A stretch of 64,000 nucleotides of DNA, from positions 4,344,501-4,408,500 of the forward strand of contig JBBBDQ010001122.1 in NCBI GenBank assembly GCA_037127315.1, given 5' to 3'. The translations under genes were made by a program, and so were the position numbers. This DNA is from Ascarosepion bandense. Its lineage: Eukaryota; Mollusca; Cephalopoda; Sepiida; Sepiidae. The notes under the pieces were generated by a model. That model did not search any database. It had not been told where the DNA came from and saw nothing but the letters and a program-made list of their open reading frames with translations. Shown here piece by piece: positions 20,301 to 30,126 of this stretch (its first letter is position 1; each line of letters opens with the position of its first letter).

Positions 20301-22027
20301 CTGTTTTCCCTAAGACTAGACTCTGGATTCCTCTCCGTACGGAGGCTGAGAGTCCGAAAAGGTAGTTTTTCACGTGAAATTCTGGCGCTGAACTCTTTAT
20401 CTAAGGCATCTTGATTACTTCATTTACCGGGGGTGACTTATTTATTCCACAACACAGCATAAAATATTGACATGAGGTGCTGAACTTAGTCTTCGTTATT
20501 TTTTTTTTGTTAGTTTGTTTTGGGTATTTAATCCCCTTCCCCTTTTCATTTCAATATCATTACATATTTTAAATATATTTTGTATTATTGTATATAGAAA
20601 CAAATTTTACGTCATGAGTTTTGTGTTCACCTTTTTATTTTTTTTTTTTTAGATGTCCGTTATAAATATGTGATATTGGGGTGCGTCAAGGATTGAGAGG
20701 TGATGGATGTGTTCTTGTGGAGAATGAAGAATTTGTAATGAGTGATTGGGTCGTGAATCTGATTAGCTAGATATAAGATAGTAAGAGAGTACCAACCTCA
20801 ACTAAGCACCCCTTTTAAGCCTTGTGCCAAATTTACTGTAAAAAACAGTAATAAATATACTTCGTTATTGTTCGGGTGAACGAAACATGACAGATTACAT
20901 CTTACATATAAGATATGACGAAGTGTTTTTGAACAGAATCTAGTCTCTATTGGTTTGTTGGCTTCACACGGTGCATTATCGCTTCTCAAAAAAGATTTAC
21001 TCTGCCGTCCATTTTTAGTAGAAAGTGAGATTTAGCGAATCAAACTTCATAACTCCAGTTCCGACGCTCGTGTGTCTCTTGAAAACGCTGAGCTACGAAC
21101 ATTTTTTAGCATGAGAAATTTCAGTGGATCGTAACTATGTAGAGCAAAAATCGAGTGTTGCAACATACTACCTTTTCAAATTGATTTAAAGTATTTACAA
21201 ATTGTCACAATATCCTTTCTTCCTCCCTTTTATTCTCGCGTCAGTAATGTCAGCTGCCTAAAGTTTAACAATGTTTCTTTTATTAGAAAACTAACGGTAA
21301 GTACTCACCTTAGCTTAACACATGAATCACACAAGCGTTGCAGTTTTGGAAAATTCTCTGACATAGACGTATAATAATTTAAAAATTTCACCGGACAACA
21401 TATTGTGGTGGTTTTCGTAGTTGATGTTATTGAGTATTGGCTTTTTCGTTTTTTTATATTATTTATTATTATTAGTGCTTTCATTACTTATATATTTGTA
21501 ATTTTAATGTGATCATGTGTTTCAGGGTTTCTTCTCCTTAACGGAAACAAATTTGTACAATTGTCACTTGTGATCGTTATGCACTTACCTTATCTCACAT
21601 CTGGCGAACTGTCAACACATTTCTGATACGTCGGACAGGTCCAAAAGTTAAACTCTGTGATTAAGAAATAGTTTTATTCTAAATTTGATGCTATAAATAA
21701 AATTTGTGTAAATCAAATTAATTTAACATTAAATTTGCTAATTTTTCAAAAATAATGTATCACAGAAGTATATTTTATTTTTGCAAAATTTTTAAAACCA
21801 AGAATTAACTTTCGTTATTTAAATGTGTCGATTACTCAAAAATGGCCGAAAAATTGAAAGATTTAAAAAAAATGAAAATTTTAGATTCCAATCAATGATT
21901 TCTGTTTGAAGCACACTAGAGTATTTTACTTACTCGAAATAGAAAATTTAATCATTTAACTTTCAAGAAAATTTTTTGTTTGTAAAAGTTTTATTTGAAA
22001 GTTAGTAATCGAAAATTAGCGGAGGCA
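20301..22027. other. No feature seen
   Basis: A/T-rich with no recognisable gene, RNA or repeat. Confidence 0.5.
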
Positions 22028-22163
22028 CCTAGACAGGTAGAGGTGTATATATGTGAGGGGGGAGCAGAGTAATGTTTTATAATGCAGTGAAATGGGCCAA
22101 GTCGTTTCTACATAGATTAACTAAACAAATAATCTCTTCACATAGAGAGAAGGAGAGAGAGAT

Positions 22164-22198
<35 letters not shown>

Positions 22199-22205
22199 CT
22201 TCTTG
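22028..22205 (+). repeat. Left copy of a tandem duplication
   Basis: From CTAGACAGGTAGAGGTG through AATGCAGTGAAATGGGCC, CATAGATTAACTAAAC, a GA-rich microsatellite and CGTGTTCCCCGCC. It is nearly identical to 22702-22885, and the two are separated only by SINE sequence. Confidence 0.85.
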
Positions 22206-22399
22206 CCGTGTTCCCCGCCGAGTTCGAATTCCAGTTGAATTCCTTGCATTCACTTACGCGCAAATACCCTTGGGAAAGGTATTAATCCGTCTCTTCCTTC
22301 CAGTTTGGGTTAAATAGCAGGATAGATTGGATTCTATAGTGTTGGTCGGCAACCAGTCTACAGCAGAAAGCAATGGCAAGCTACTGCGGGATAATCTTC
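22206..22399 (+). mobile_element. SINE, truncated at both ends
   Basis: It starts at the B-box (GAGTTCGAATTCC) without the A-box and stops at GCGGGATAATCTTC without the ACTG tail, where a full SINE begins head-to-tail. Confidence 0.85.
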
Positions 22400-22701
22400 G
22401 GGATGTGCGTTGTGGTACAGTGGATATCGGCTTGGAACGAGAAACCGGAGAGCCGAGTTCGAATTCCAGTTGAATCCATTGTATTCACTTACGCGCAAAT
22501 ACCCTTGGGAAAGGTATTAATCCATCTCTTCCTTCCAGTTATGGGTTAAATAGCAGGACAGATTGGATTCTATAGCCTTGGTCGGCAACCAGTCTATCGC
22601 AGAAAGCAATGGCAACCTACTGCGGGATAATCTTCTGCCCAGTCATCTCTTTTGAGACATGATCGCCCAAGCGTGGATCACGTATGGCACTTAACTGACT
22701 G
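22400..22701 (+). mobile_element. tRNA-derived SINE, full length
   Basis: Complete copy with A-box TGGTACAGTGG, B-box GAGTTCGAATTCC and a terminal CTTAACTGACTGAC. It follows a truncated SINE directly, giving a SINE dimer. Confidence 0.9.
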
Positions 22702-22885
22702 ACCTAGACAGGTAGAGGTGTATATATGTGATTGAGGAGCAGAGTAATGTTTTATAATGCAGTGAAATGGGCCAAGTCGTTTCTACATAGATTAACTAAA
22801 CTAATAATCTCTTCACATAGAGAGAAGGAGAGAGAGAGAGAGAGAAAGATTTACATATTTTTTTCTTGTCGTGTCCCCCGCCACA
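22702..22885 (+). repeat. Right copy of the tandem duplication
   Basis: Second copy of the unit at 22028, with a shorter GA microsatellite. It continues past CCCCCGCC into sequence that the left copy lacks because a SINE replaces it there. Confidence 0.85.
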
Positions 22886-23391
22886 ACCACTCCGTTTCCT
22901 GTCCATTGTGCTACGAAGAAAAAACACTTCTTCGAGGAGACCTCATTCACTGTGTCACTCAGTATCACCAACTGGTGGGGTCAGGAATATAGAGTGGGGT
23001 TGCCTTACGCATTGCTTTTTGTATATGTTCTCCTTACCCTCCGATACACGACCAGTCGTTTCCCCAGAGTGGCCTTTTATCAAACAGCCCCCATTGATGA
23101 CTAAATAAAGGACACCATATGCAAAGGAAGAGAACAAGGGAAAACTACTCGTCAGATGCAAAAAGCAGTATTTAAGACACACTTGTTCCTCCACCCGGAC
23201 ACGTATTACAATGTAACGGTGGTGTATTCAGATATTAACTGTTTGTTCTTGCTTGTGTTCAATTTGTTAAGAATTGTTAAAGGCCACATTGGAAGATGTA
23301 TTCATTGTTGGGACAACCATGACATTATTAGATTACTTCTATTAAATAGGTAAAGTGCAGTTATATTCACAAAATATAGGTGGAAATGATT
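22886..23391. other. Unrecognised stretch with three overlapping short open frames
   Basis: Three frames are open over 22.87-23.11 kb (77-80 residues plus strand and 79 residues minus strand), less A/T-rich than its surroundings, with AATAAA right after the plus-strand stop. I recognise no domain and do not call a gene. Confidence 0.3.
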
Positions 23392-23421
23392 AGATAGATA
23401 GATAGATAGATAGATAGATAT
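23392..23421. repeat. (GATA)n microsatellite
   Basis: Short GATA tetranucleotide run. Confidence 0.9.
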
Positions 23422-23548
23422 TAACAGTTTGATAGAGATTGGAATTAGAAATGAATAAGCAGTCAGGCAAAACGAGAGAGATACGCTGTGAACAGATATG
23501 AAGGGGCTTAGATCAATATGAATATACCAAGACAGATTTGCTAATATG

Positions 23549-23549
<1 letters not shown>

Positions 23550-23581
<32 letters not shown>
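23550..23581. repeat. (CA)n microsatellite
   Basis: About 15 CA units. Confidence 0.95.
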
Positions 23582-23583
<2 letters not shown>

Positions 23584-23737
23584 GTGTTGTGATGATGCTT
23601 AGTGCCATGATTGCTGATTTTTCAGTGGTTTAATGGTATAAATTCTTTTCTTTTTTTTTTTTTTCTTTGGCGAGCGGTTTTTTGTCATAATGTTCAATCT
23701 CTATATTGAACACTTTCATCAAATTAAAGTAGAAACG

Positions 23738-23932
23738 TTTTTCACTTAACTGGGTAGAATTATGCTGACTTCGAAGTTTCGTGATGGCATTATTGTGATG
23801 TCTTCACTCGTCAGGGCTTTTTTTTTCTGTTTCTTCTATAGAAGAAACAAAAGCCTTAATGAGTGAAAACATCACAATAATACCTTCATGAAACTTCGAA
23901 GCCAGCATAATTCTTCTCAGTTAAGTGACTTC
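23738..23932. mobile_element. Foldback with hammerhead-like cores (family F3)
   Basis: Arms 23738-23826 and ~23850-23932 are inverted copies (CACTTAACTG...GAATTATGCTG...CTTCGAAG, and the reverse). Each arm carries the same motif set as the single copy at 63.03 kb. (TA)n and a decayed tRNA-hammerhead unit follow, and the same neighbour order occurs at 63 kb. Confidence 0.7.
23767..23817 (-). ncRNA. Hammerhead-like ribozyme motif (F3)
   Basis: On the minus strand: CUGACGA (fits CUGANGA), stem II closed by GUGA/UCAC over 27 nt, then GAAA, a palindromic stem III ACUUCGAAGU, and a GUC triplet, in type I order. Helix I is weak in this copy (about two pairs next to the core). The element may be transcribed and self-cleave, but sequence alone gives only moderate support. 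Confidence 0.4.
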
Positions 23933-23968
23933 TCCACATTATATATATATATATATCGAGAGAGAGAG

Positions 23969-24172
23969 AGTCATTAGCAGACAGATCTGTTTCGCTGTAT
24001 CATAGAAGAAGGCATACTTTTAGCGTGTGATATATCATGTATACATACGCTAGTAACTGAGCGTTCTAATTCATTACTCACTGAAGATGCTAGAGTAGCT
24101 ACTGTTTTTTCAAAGTCTACCATTCTTCCAGAGTGCTGAATCAAGGTGTGAGCGCGTAGAGTAGTCATATAT
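23969..24172 (-). mobile_element. tRNA-hammerhead unit (F1) with tRNA and half the core deleted
   Basis: Minus strand: CTCTGGAAGAATGGTAGAC, GCTACTCTAGCAT, then GCCTTCTTCTA joined directly to TGATACAGCGAAACAGATCT and GTCTGCTAATGA. Compared with the copies at 34.0 and 63.3 kb, the tRNA-like segment, the CUGAUGA box and the 5' side of stem II are missing as one block. Confidence 0.7.
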
Positions 24173-24179
24173 ATATATG

Positions 24180-24475
24180 AAATGATTTGTTTGAACGTTA
24201 TTTTTTATCGATACTCGTCTTTAGGTAGATATTCTGGTTTATAATCAAACAGGATATATATTTATTTCTACCGGCCTAATTAATTAAGATAAATTTTTGT
24301 TATTAAACATGTGTCATTCGGCAGGATTCGAACCTGCGACCCCTATCAACATAGGGGAAACCACACGTCTTAGACCTCTAGACCAAGAATGACCAACAAT
24401 CATTTATCGTAAATAATGTTCAAACAAATCATTTCAAATTGTCGGTTGTTTAAAGATCATTTCGTTAATCTTCAC
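24180..24475. mobile_element. tRNA-Leu-bearing inverted-repeat element, copy 2
   Basis: GAAATGATTTGTTTGAAC at the left is inverted at 24419-24437 (GTTCAAACAAATCATTTC), and the right end continues through ACAACCGACAATT-type sequence (inverted) to GTTAATCTTCAC. The left outer TIR is missing where TA-rich sequence abuts. The internal block order matches copies 1 and 3. Confidence 0.75.
24313..24393 (-). tRNA. tRNA-Leu-like sequence with perfect acceptor stem
   Basis: Minus strand: acceptor GTCATTC pairs fully with GAATGAC; D-arm GGTCTAGAGGTCTAAGAC; a C4/G4 variable arm; T-arm CGCAGGTTCGAATCCTGCC is perfect. The anticodon arm has lost its 5' half (GACGTGTGGTTTCCCC), so it cannot be a normal tRNA. 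The acceptor and T-arm quality exceeds that of copies 1 and 3. It carries both pol III promoter boxes and may be transcribed, but it belongs to a repeated element. Confidence 0.6.

Positions 24476-24477
<2 letters not shown>

Positions 24478-24535
<58 letters not shown>
24478..24535. repeat. (TA)n microsatellite
   Basis: Pure TA run of nearly 60 bp, abutting the TIR of the tRNA-Leu element. Confidence 0.95.
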
Positions 24536-24539
<4 letters not shown>

Positions 24540-24771
24540 AGTTAGATTAATTGATACGAACAGATTGAAATACAGAGATTGATGTAAACAGAATTAGAAA
24601 AATATAAATAGGTTGAGATAGATATCAATCTTTGACAAATTGGAAAAGGTTTTCGTGTGATGGATTTCGTCCCTTAGACGAATACTTTTTCCACTTTGTC
24701 ATACATCTTTTCTCCAAAACTGTTCCTGAAATATAAATGTTCATATACCTTTTATCATTTTTTTCTTTTAA

Positions 24772-25290
24772 TCGTTTTACCCCAAGCAAGGCGGTACCAC
24801 CACTGGTGGGCTGGGGCTACATAAGAGAAGAGTGAAAGTTTAAGCACGAGAAGATCGAAGAGAAAGCTGAACCGGTTATAGAGGGTGTCAGAGAAAGGGC
24901 AAGAGGAGGATGGGAATACCGGTGTGAAGAGAACAAGATACACGGGGTGATGGGGAAAAGAATGAGAAAAGGACTGTAGTGAAGTGGATAAAAGATGGCA
25001 GTTGACATTGCATTAAAATTCTTGGAGATTGTAGCCATTAGGGAAGCAAGTATACGGAAGGAAGTTCCACAGGCGGGAAGTGCGAGAAAAGAAGCTATTA
25101 GAGAAGAAGTGGCGGCTGCATTTGGTTGATTTATCTTTAAAAGAGTGGGACCTTGTTGCCATTCTGTTTGCTCGAGTAAATTCTTGTAAAGCAGAAGCCA
25201 TGAAAATATTTGTAGAGGCGACAAAGAGAAGCCACATCCCGCCGGTGAGAAAGTGGCGGGAGTCGAGCTACAATGTCGGGACCAGTTATA
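24772..25290 (-). mobile_element. Jockey-type LINE 3' end
   Basis: Minus-strand protein with ATRSHSFKDKSTKCSRHF, NSFFSRTSRLWNFLPYTCFP and NGYNLQEF, and upstream the HRRDVASL-equivalent region. The 3' UTR ends in CTTGGGGTAAAACGATTAAA. 5'-truncated near 25290. Confidence 0.75.
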
Positions 25291-25608
25291 TTAATAGACT
25301 GAGATAATATAGATAGATATATATATATCTCATTCTGTCGATATCTATATATCTGAGATAAATTGATATAGATAAATCGACTGAGATATCTATATCAGTC
25401 AGTTAATTGCAATTCGCTAAGTTTAAAATTAGTGATTGGCTGAGCGTTCTTCATGAATAAGGCTACAGAAACCTTACAATTTAAGATGACGACCAAGTCA
25501 AGACATTGATTGATAATAACTCGCATTACACAACGTGGGATTCGTAAAAAACACTAAATTTATCAAAATCTGCCATTAAAGATCACATAGGGGTTTTTGG
25601 TATTCAAT

Positions 25609-25808
25609 AATTGGAGTAGATAGACTAAACTATCTCCCGGTTCACACTCCACCCACGTCTATTGTACAGGTGAAGAGGCTCACCCATTGTTCTCTGTTTA
25701 GGATGTGGTTTCCGGCTTTCTCTTTTCCAATCTTTTCACTCTTACGTAGCCCCCTGCACATCAGTGGCGTTACCGCCTTGCTCGGGGTGATATGATTTTA
25801 AAAAAAAC
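25609..25808 (+). mobile_element. LINE-tailed SINE-like element, single unit
   Basis: Sense-orientation copy: AATTGGAGTAGATAGAC, CCCGGTTCACACTCCACCC, GATGTGGTTTCCGGC, then the 3' tail CTTGCTCGGGGTGATATGAT and A-run. It shows the element in its simplest one-unit form (200 bp). Confidence 0.8.
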
Positions 25809-25826
25809 ACTACGATGATTGGGTCC

Positions 25827-26440
25827 CAGTCAGTCAGTTTTGTGCCATATGCTATACAGATTTACGCGTTCATGTCTCGAAATAGACATGACTGGGCAGA
25901 AGATTATCCCGCAGTAGATTGCCATTGCATTCTGCGGTATACTGGTTACCAACCAAGGCTATAGAACCCAATCTGTCCTGTTATTTGACTCATAGCTAGA
26001 GGGAGAAGAGATGTATTATATTATTAAGTGCTAATTAGTGGGGTGTCGGTTTATTACTTCGTAACAATAGAAAACTGATCCCCCACTTTATGACCAGTAG
26101 AAGCTTTAATTGTTTCCAACTATTATGTTCAGTCAGTCAGTTGAGTGCCATACGTGATACACGCTTTGGGCGATCATATCTCGAAAGAGACATGACTGAC
26201 TGGGCAGAAGATTATCCCGCAGTAGATTGCCATTACATTCTGCGGTATACTGGTTACCAACCAAGGCTATAGAACCCAATCTGTCCTGTTATTTAACCCA
26301 CAGCTGGATGGAAGAGACGGATTAATACTTTTCCCAAGGATATTTGCCCGTAAGTGAAATGCAAGAAATACAAGTAGAATTCGAACTTGGCTCCCCGATT
26401 TCTCGTCCCGAGCTGATATCCACTGCACCACAATGCACAT
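25827..26440 (-). mobile_element. Dimeric SINE with conserved spacer, copy 1
   Basis: On the minus strand: full SINE (26440 to ~26128), a ~110-bp spacer (AACATAATAGTTGGAAAC ... GTGGGGGATCAGTTTTC ... CCCCACTAATTAG), then a 5'-truncated SINE starting at CTTCTCCCTCTAGCTATGAG. The same three-part order, with the same truncation point, occurs on the plus strand at 60908-61522. The whole dimer therefore spread as one unit. Confidence 0.85.
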
Positions 26441-26689
26441 AAATGACTAAAACTCAGCACGAATTATTTCGGACAACCCAGTACAATCGCCATTTAACTA
26501 CAGCAGGAGGCAAAACAAGTATAGAGAAGAGTTCAAACTAGGCACAGGTAATGGATAGTACCGCATTTCAATTTTTAGATATCAAAACACCATCGTTTTG
26601 TAGATCTAGATATATAGTGAAAGAAACTATTAACAGATTTATTCTAAACTTTTGTTCTCCTTGCACTTTAGTTATTTGGGTGTGTCTAG

Positions 26690-27050
26690 TTATTTTCGTC
26701 TGCCATGTTTAGTCGCCAACAGATGCTGCGGTTTCTCCTTTAGTCTTTCTTCATCATTTTTCTCATTTTCTGTCCCTCTGCTGGCTTTCTCTTTTTTTTC
26801 CCCCCTTTCTTATCGTCCACCATATTTAGTAACCAACTAATACCACTAGTTTTCCAATTTTCTTTCTTCATATTTATTCTTTTTCTTTCCCGCGTAATCT
26901 ATATTTCGTAGTTAACAGATGCCAATGATTCTTCGCATTTTGTGCCTTCCTTCATTTATTCACTTTTTGTTTTTTTCTATTCCTCTTCTAATTTTTCTGT
27001 ATATTCTCTTCTCCTTTGCCGCCATGTTTAGAAGTTAACAGACGATATTT
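26690..27050. repeat. Degenerate array with CCATGTTTAG..CAACAGATG units
   Basis: GCCATGTTTAGTCGCCAACAG, CCATATTTAGTAACCAAC, CTATATTTCGTAGTTAACAG and GCCATGTTTAGAAGTTAAC recur about every 80-120 bp, separated by pyrimidine-rich filler. Family unknown. Confidence 0.5.
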
Positions 27051-27068
27051 TCTGTATCATCTATCTTT

Positions 27069-27107
<39 letters not shown>
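27069..27107. repeat. (CT)n microsatellite
   Basis: CT run leading into the larger CT-rich minisatellite. Confidence 0.9.
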
Positions 27108-27111
<4 letters not shown>

Positions 27112-27169
27112 ATTTCCTTTTTTCTTCACCTTCATTGTTTCTTCTCTTGAATCTTTTCTCGTTTTTTTC

Positions 27170-27990
27170 TGTTTCTATCTATCTATCGATCTATCTCACT
27201 CATTCTTTCCTTCTGTCTGCTTTCCTTTCTTTCTATCTCACTCGTTCTTTCCTTCTGTCTGTTTTCCTTTCTTTCTATCTCACTCGTTCTCTCCTTCTGT
27301 CTGTTTTCTTTTCTATCTATCTATCTCACTCGTTCTTTCCTTCTGTCTGTTTTCCTTTCTTTCTATCTATCTCACTCGTTCTTTCCTTCTGTCTGTTTTC
27401 CTTTCTTTCTATCTATCTCACTCGTTCTTTCCTTCTGTCTGTTTTCCTTTCTTTCTATCTATCTCACTCGTTCTTTCCTTCTGTCTGTTTTCCTTTCTTT
27501 CTATCTATCTCACTCGTTCTTTCCTTCTGTCTGTTTTCCTTTCTTTCCTTCTGCCTGTTTTCCTTTATTTCCTTCTGTCTGTTTTCCTTTCTTTCTATCT
27601 ATCTCACTCGTTCTTTCCTTCTGTCTGTTTTCCTTTCTTTCTATCTATCTCACTCGTTCTTTCCTTCTGTCTGTTTTCCTTTCTTTCTATCTATCTCACT
27701 CGTTCTTTCCTTCTGTCTGTTTTCCTTTCTTTCCTTCTGCCTGTTTTCCTTTATTTCCTTCTGTCTGTTTTCCTTTCTTTCTATCTATCTCACTCGTTCT
27801 TTCCTTCTGTCTGTTTTCCTTTCTTTCTATCTATCTCACTCGTTCTTTCCTTCTGTCTGTTTTCCTTTCTTTCTATCTATCTCACTCGTTCTTTCCTTCT
27901 GTCTGTTTTCCTTTCTTTCCTTCTGCCTGTTTTCCTTTATTTCCTTCTGCCTGTTTTCCTTCCTTTCTTTCTGTCTTTCTCATCCTTTCT
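27170..27990. repeat. CT-rich 46-bp minisatellite with ~186-bp higher-order period
   Basis: Basic unit of 46 bp (CTCACTCGTTCTTTCCTTCT plus GTCTGTTTTC plus CTTTCTTTCTATCTAT). A variant block (CTTCTGCCTG...TTATTT) recurs near 27551, 27737 and 27923, giving a 186-bp higher-order unit (three 46-mers plus a 48-mer) present three times. The 291-residue open frame across it is an artefact of low stop density. Confidence 0.9.
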
Positions 27991-28029
27991 TTCAATATAT
28001 ATATATATAACTAATATGTAGTTATGTAT

Positions 28030-28125
28030 TATAGTCATATCGCCCCAAGCAAGGCAGTCTATTGCCACTGGTGCGCAGGGGGTTAGATAGGAGGAAAGTG
28101 ATGAGAAAGTGTGAATGTAACGACG
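28030..28125 (-). mobile_element. Jockey-type LINE, 3' tail only
   Basis: AGTCATATCGCCCCAAGCAA with the GCCACTGGTGCGCAGGGGG block, identical in order to the 3' tail at 1.7 kb; the coding part is absent. It is an extreme 5' truncation. Confidence 0.7.
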
Positions 28126-28486
28126 CCAATTTGGTAAACGGAGAGGAAAATAAAGGATCTATTTAATATAAAATATTAAACGTTAGATCAGTATAGAGAA
28201 CTCAATAGATATTATCCAAATCAATATGATAAAAATGAAAACTCTACGCAACATCTAAAGCGGTTCTAGATTATAATTATAATTCATTTTGACGAGCCAA
28301 TATGCTCATCTCCTCAGACCACGATTTCGTTTGATTTAAATTATCTAAGAACACCCAAAAAAAACTTTCAACGAAAGGGGAATTCAAGTAATGTGACCCA
28401 GAATAGAAATCTTTACTCTTATCTTGTAAGGGCCACAAAGGTTAAGTGAGAAAGAGTTGATTAGACACGCACATATACAGTACTGT
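28126..28486. other. No feature seen
   Basis: A/T-rich, no recognisable signature. Confidence 0.55.
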
Positions 28487-28934
28487 GCAAAAGTATTAGG
28501 ACAAGAACTATTTCATCTTTTATGAGGCATCAAAATAATTGCGACAATTTACCAATCGCACCTAGTATATATACACTAGTGTGCAAAAGTATTAGGACAA
28601 AAACTATTTCATCTTTTATGAGACATCAAAATAAAGTTTAAAATCACCCCCGTCCTAACTCTTTTGCACACTACCGGTAGTGTGCAAAAGTATTAAAACA
28701 GGGGTGATTTTCCTAAAAATACACCACTGAAATTCAAATACAGAGTGAAAAACCAAGTAAATTGCTAATAAATATTGATTATTTAAAACTAGGTGTAAAA
28801 GAAATGTATTAAAAAGAAGTTATATTTCATTTTTTTCTATTTTCTATTAAACAAGTTATTTTGAAACTACTCATTATTCTATTATCCTTGTATATGACTG
28901 ACATTTTTCTTATTTCCCCCTCTCGAATTGATAA

Positions 28935-29084
28935 ATCTAATGTTACTTGGCAAGACACACTTTAGGAACAAATACAAGCTGCTTGGCAGGAGATACCATT
29001 TGATAATTTAAGAAGGCTTTGATGTCAAGCCTGACAGAATGAAGACTGTGATCAAAGCAGAAGGCTATTATACTAAATATTAAT
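28935..29084 (+). pseudogene. Tc1-like transposase C-terminal remnant
   Basis: Two frames give VTWQDTL, AAWQEIPFDNLRRL and, after a frameshift, KPDRMKTVIKAEGYYTKY followed by a TAA stop. This is the characteristic C-terminus of Tc1-type transposases (..W..IP...L..L..SMP.R...VI.A.G..TKY). Internal stops are present. The DDE catalytic domain is absent from this locus. Confidence 0.7.
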
Positions 29085-29087
29085 TTG

Positions 29088-30003
29088 TTTTTAATCATTT
29101 CACCCCAAGCATGGCATTCCACTGCCACTATTGCGCTTGGGGCTACATAAGGGAAGGTAAATAGGAAGAGTGGTTAGATATAGGAAATGTCAGAAGGGGG
29201 GTGATAGATAGTTGGGTGGGTGGGAAGAGTGTTTGATAGAATGGAAGTTAGTTTCTTAGGAGGTGTCTATTGACCTTACATTTAAACTCCTGGAGATTGT
29301 AGCCGTCGGGGAAGCAGTCATGTGGAAGAGAATTCCACAGTCGGGAAGTGCGAGAAAAGAAACTGTTGGAGTAGAAGTTGCGGTTGCATTTTATCGGTTT
29401 CACTATAAAAGGGTGGGATCTAGTTGCTAATCTAGTATCTCATGCAAATTCGAACCTAGGGGGCACCAGTGATCTAAGTTCATCGGAGCAGAAGCCGTGA
29501 AAGTATTTATAGAAGAGACACAGGGAAGTCACGTCGCGCCGGTGGGAGAGAGACTGCAGGCGGTCTGCTAAGTCGGTATCGATCACATTACAGACCCTTC
29601 GCTGTACCTTGTCGAGAAGCCCAAGGAGAATAGCAGGGGCACCCGACCAGATATGGCAACAGTATTCAATGCACGGGCGGATGGTAGATTTATAAATGTG
29701 CAGGATAGATTCAGACGGAAAAAACTTCCGGGCCCTGCACAGAGAACCGACTTTCATAGCAGCGCACTTAGCAATGGATTCGATATAGTCATTCCACTTG
29801 AGGTCCGCTGAAAGTGTGAGACCAAGTAGGCGTAGTGTTTTACTCTCTGGGAGGCAAGCCTGGTCCATACTAATAGGAGGTAGGTGCGATTGTCTATGAT
29901 GATTAATTGATAGTAGCTTCATTTTAGAAGCATTAAAAGTTACGAGCCATTTCTTACCCCAGTCCACTACGGATTGGAGGTCCTTTCCAAGAACAAGTAT
30001 TTT
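29088..30003 (-). mobile_element. Jockey-type LINE, best-preserved 3' portion
   Basis: The longest LINE frame here (coding part to ~29248 on the minus strand). After a truncated start it reads LQSVVDWGKKWLVTFNASKM (the segment after the missing YADD palm motif), LRLLGLTLSADLKWNDYI, STIRPCIEYCCHIWSGAPA, SLSHRRDVTSLCLFYKYFHG, then FEFA-stop where other copies read FARDTRLATR (an Arg to stop change). It continues to RTSRLWNSLP and KVNRHLL and a stop. The 3' UTR ends in CTTGGGGTGAAATGATTAAA. It is inserted just after the Tc1 stop codon. Confidence 0.85.
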
Positions 30004-30126
30004 TCTTGTTAAAGCATTTGTTGAGTAAATAAAATAAAATCACTTTAATTAAATTGTTTATTTTCTGTCAATATATCTCATAAAAGATAAAATAGTTCTT
30101 GTCCTAATACTTTTGCACAGTATTGT

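Larger units (their letters stand above)
28488..30125 (+). mobile_element. Tc1-like transposon with a nested LINE
   Basis: TIRs match over ~45 bp: CAGTACTGTGCAAAAGTATT at the left, and its inverse at the right (TACTTTTGCACAGTATTG), with TA on both outer sides as expected for Tc1/mariner. Inside lie a second pair of related inverted ends (28.58-28.72 kb), the end of a transposase frame, and a LINE at ~29088-30003. Without the LINE the element is ~720 bp, an internally deleted derivative. Confidence 0.85.

Noticed and set aside
24313..24393. Functional host tRNA-Leu gene
   Set aside because: The anticodon arm is incomplete and the sequence is embedded in a repeated inverted-repeat element.
27135..28010. 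291-residue open frame resembling a multi-pass membrane protein
   Set aside because: It is the translation of a CT-rich 46-bp minisatellite; hydrophobic runs come from TTC/TTT/CTT codons.
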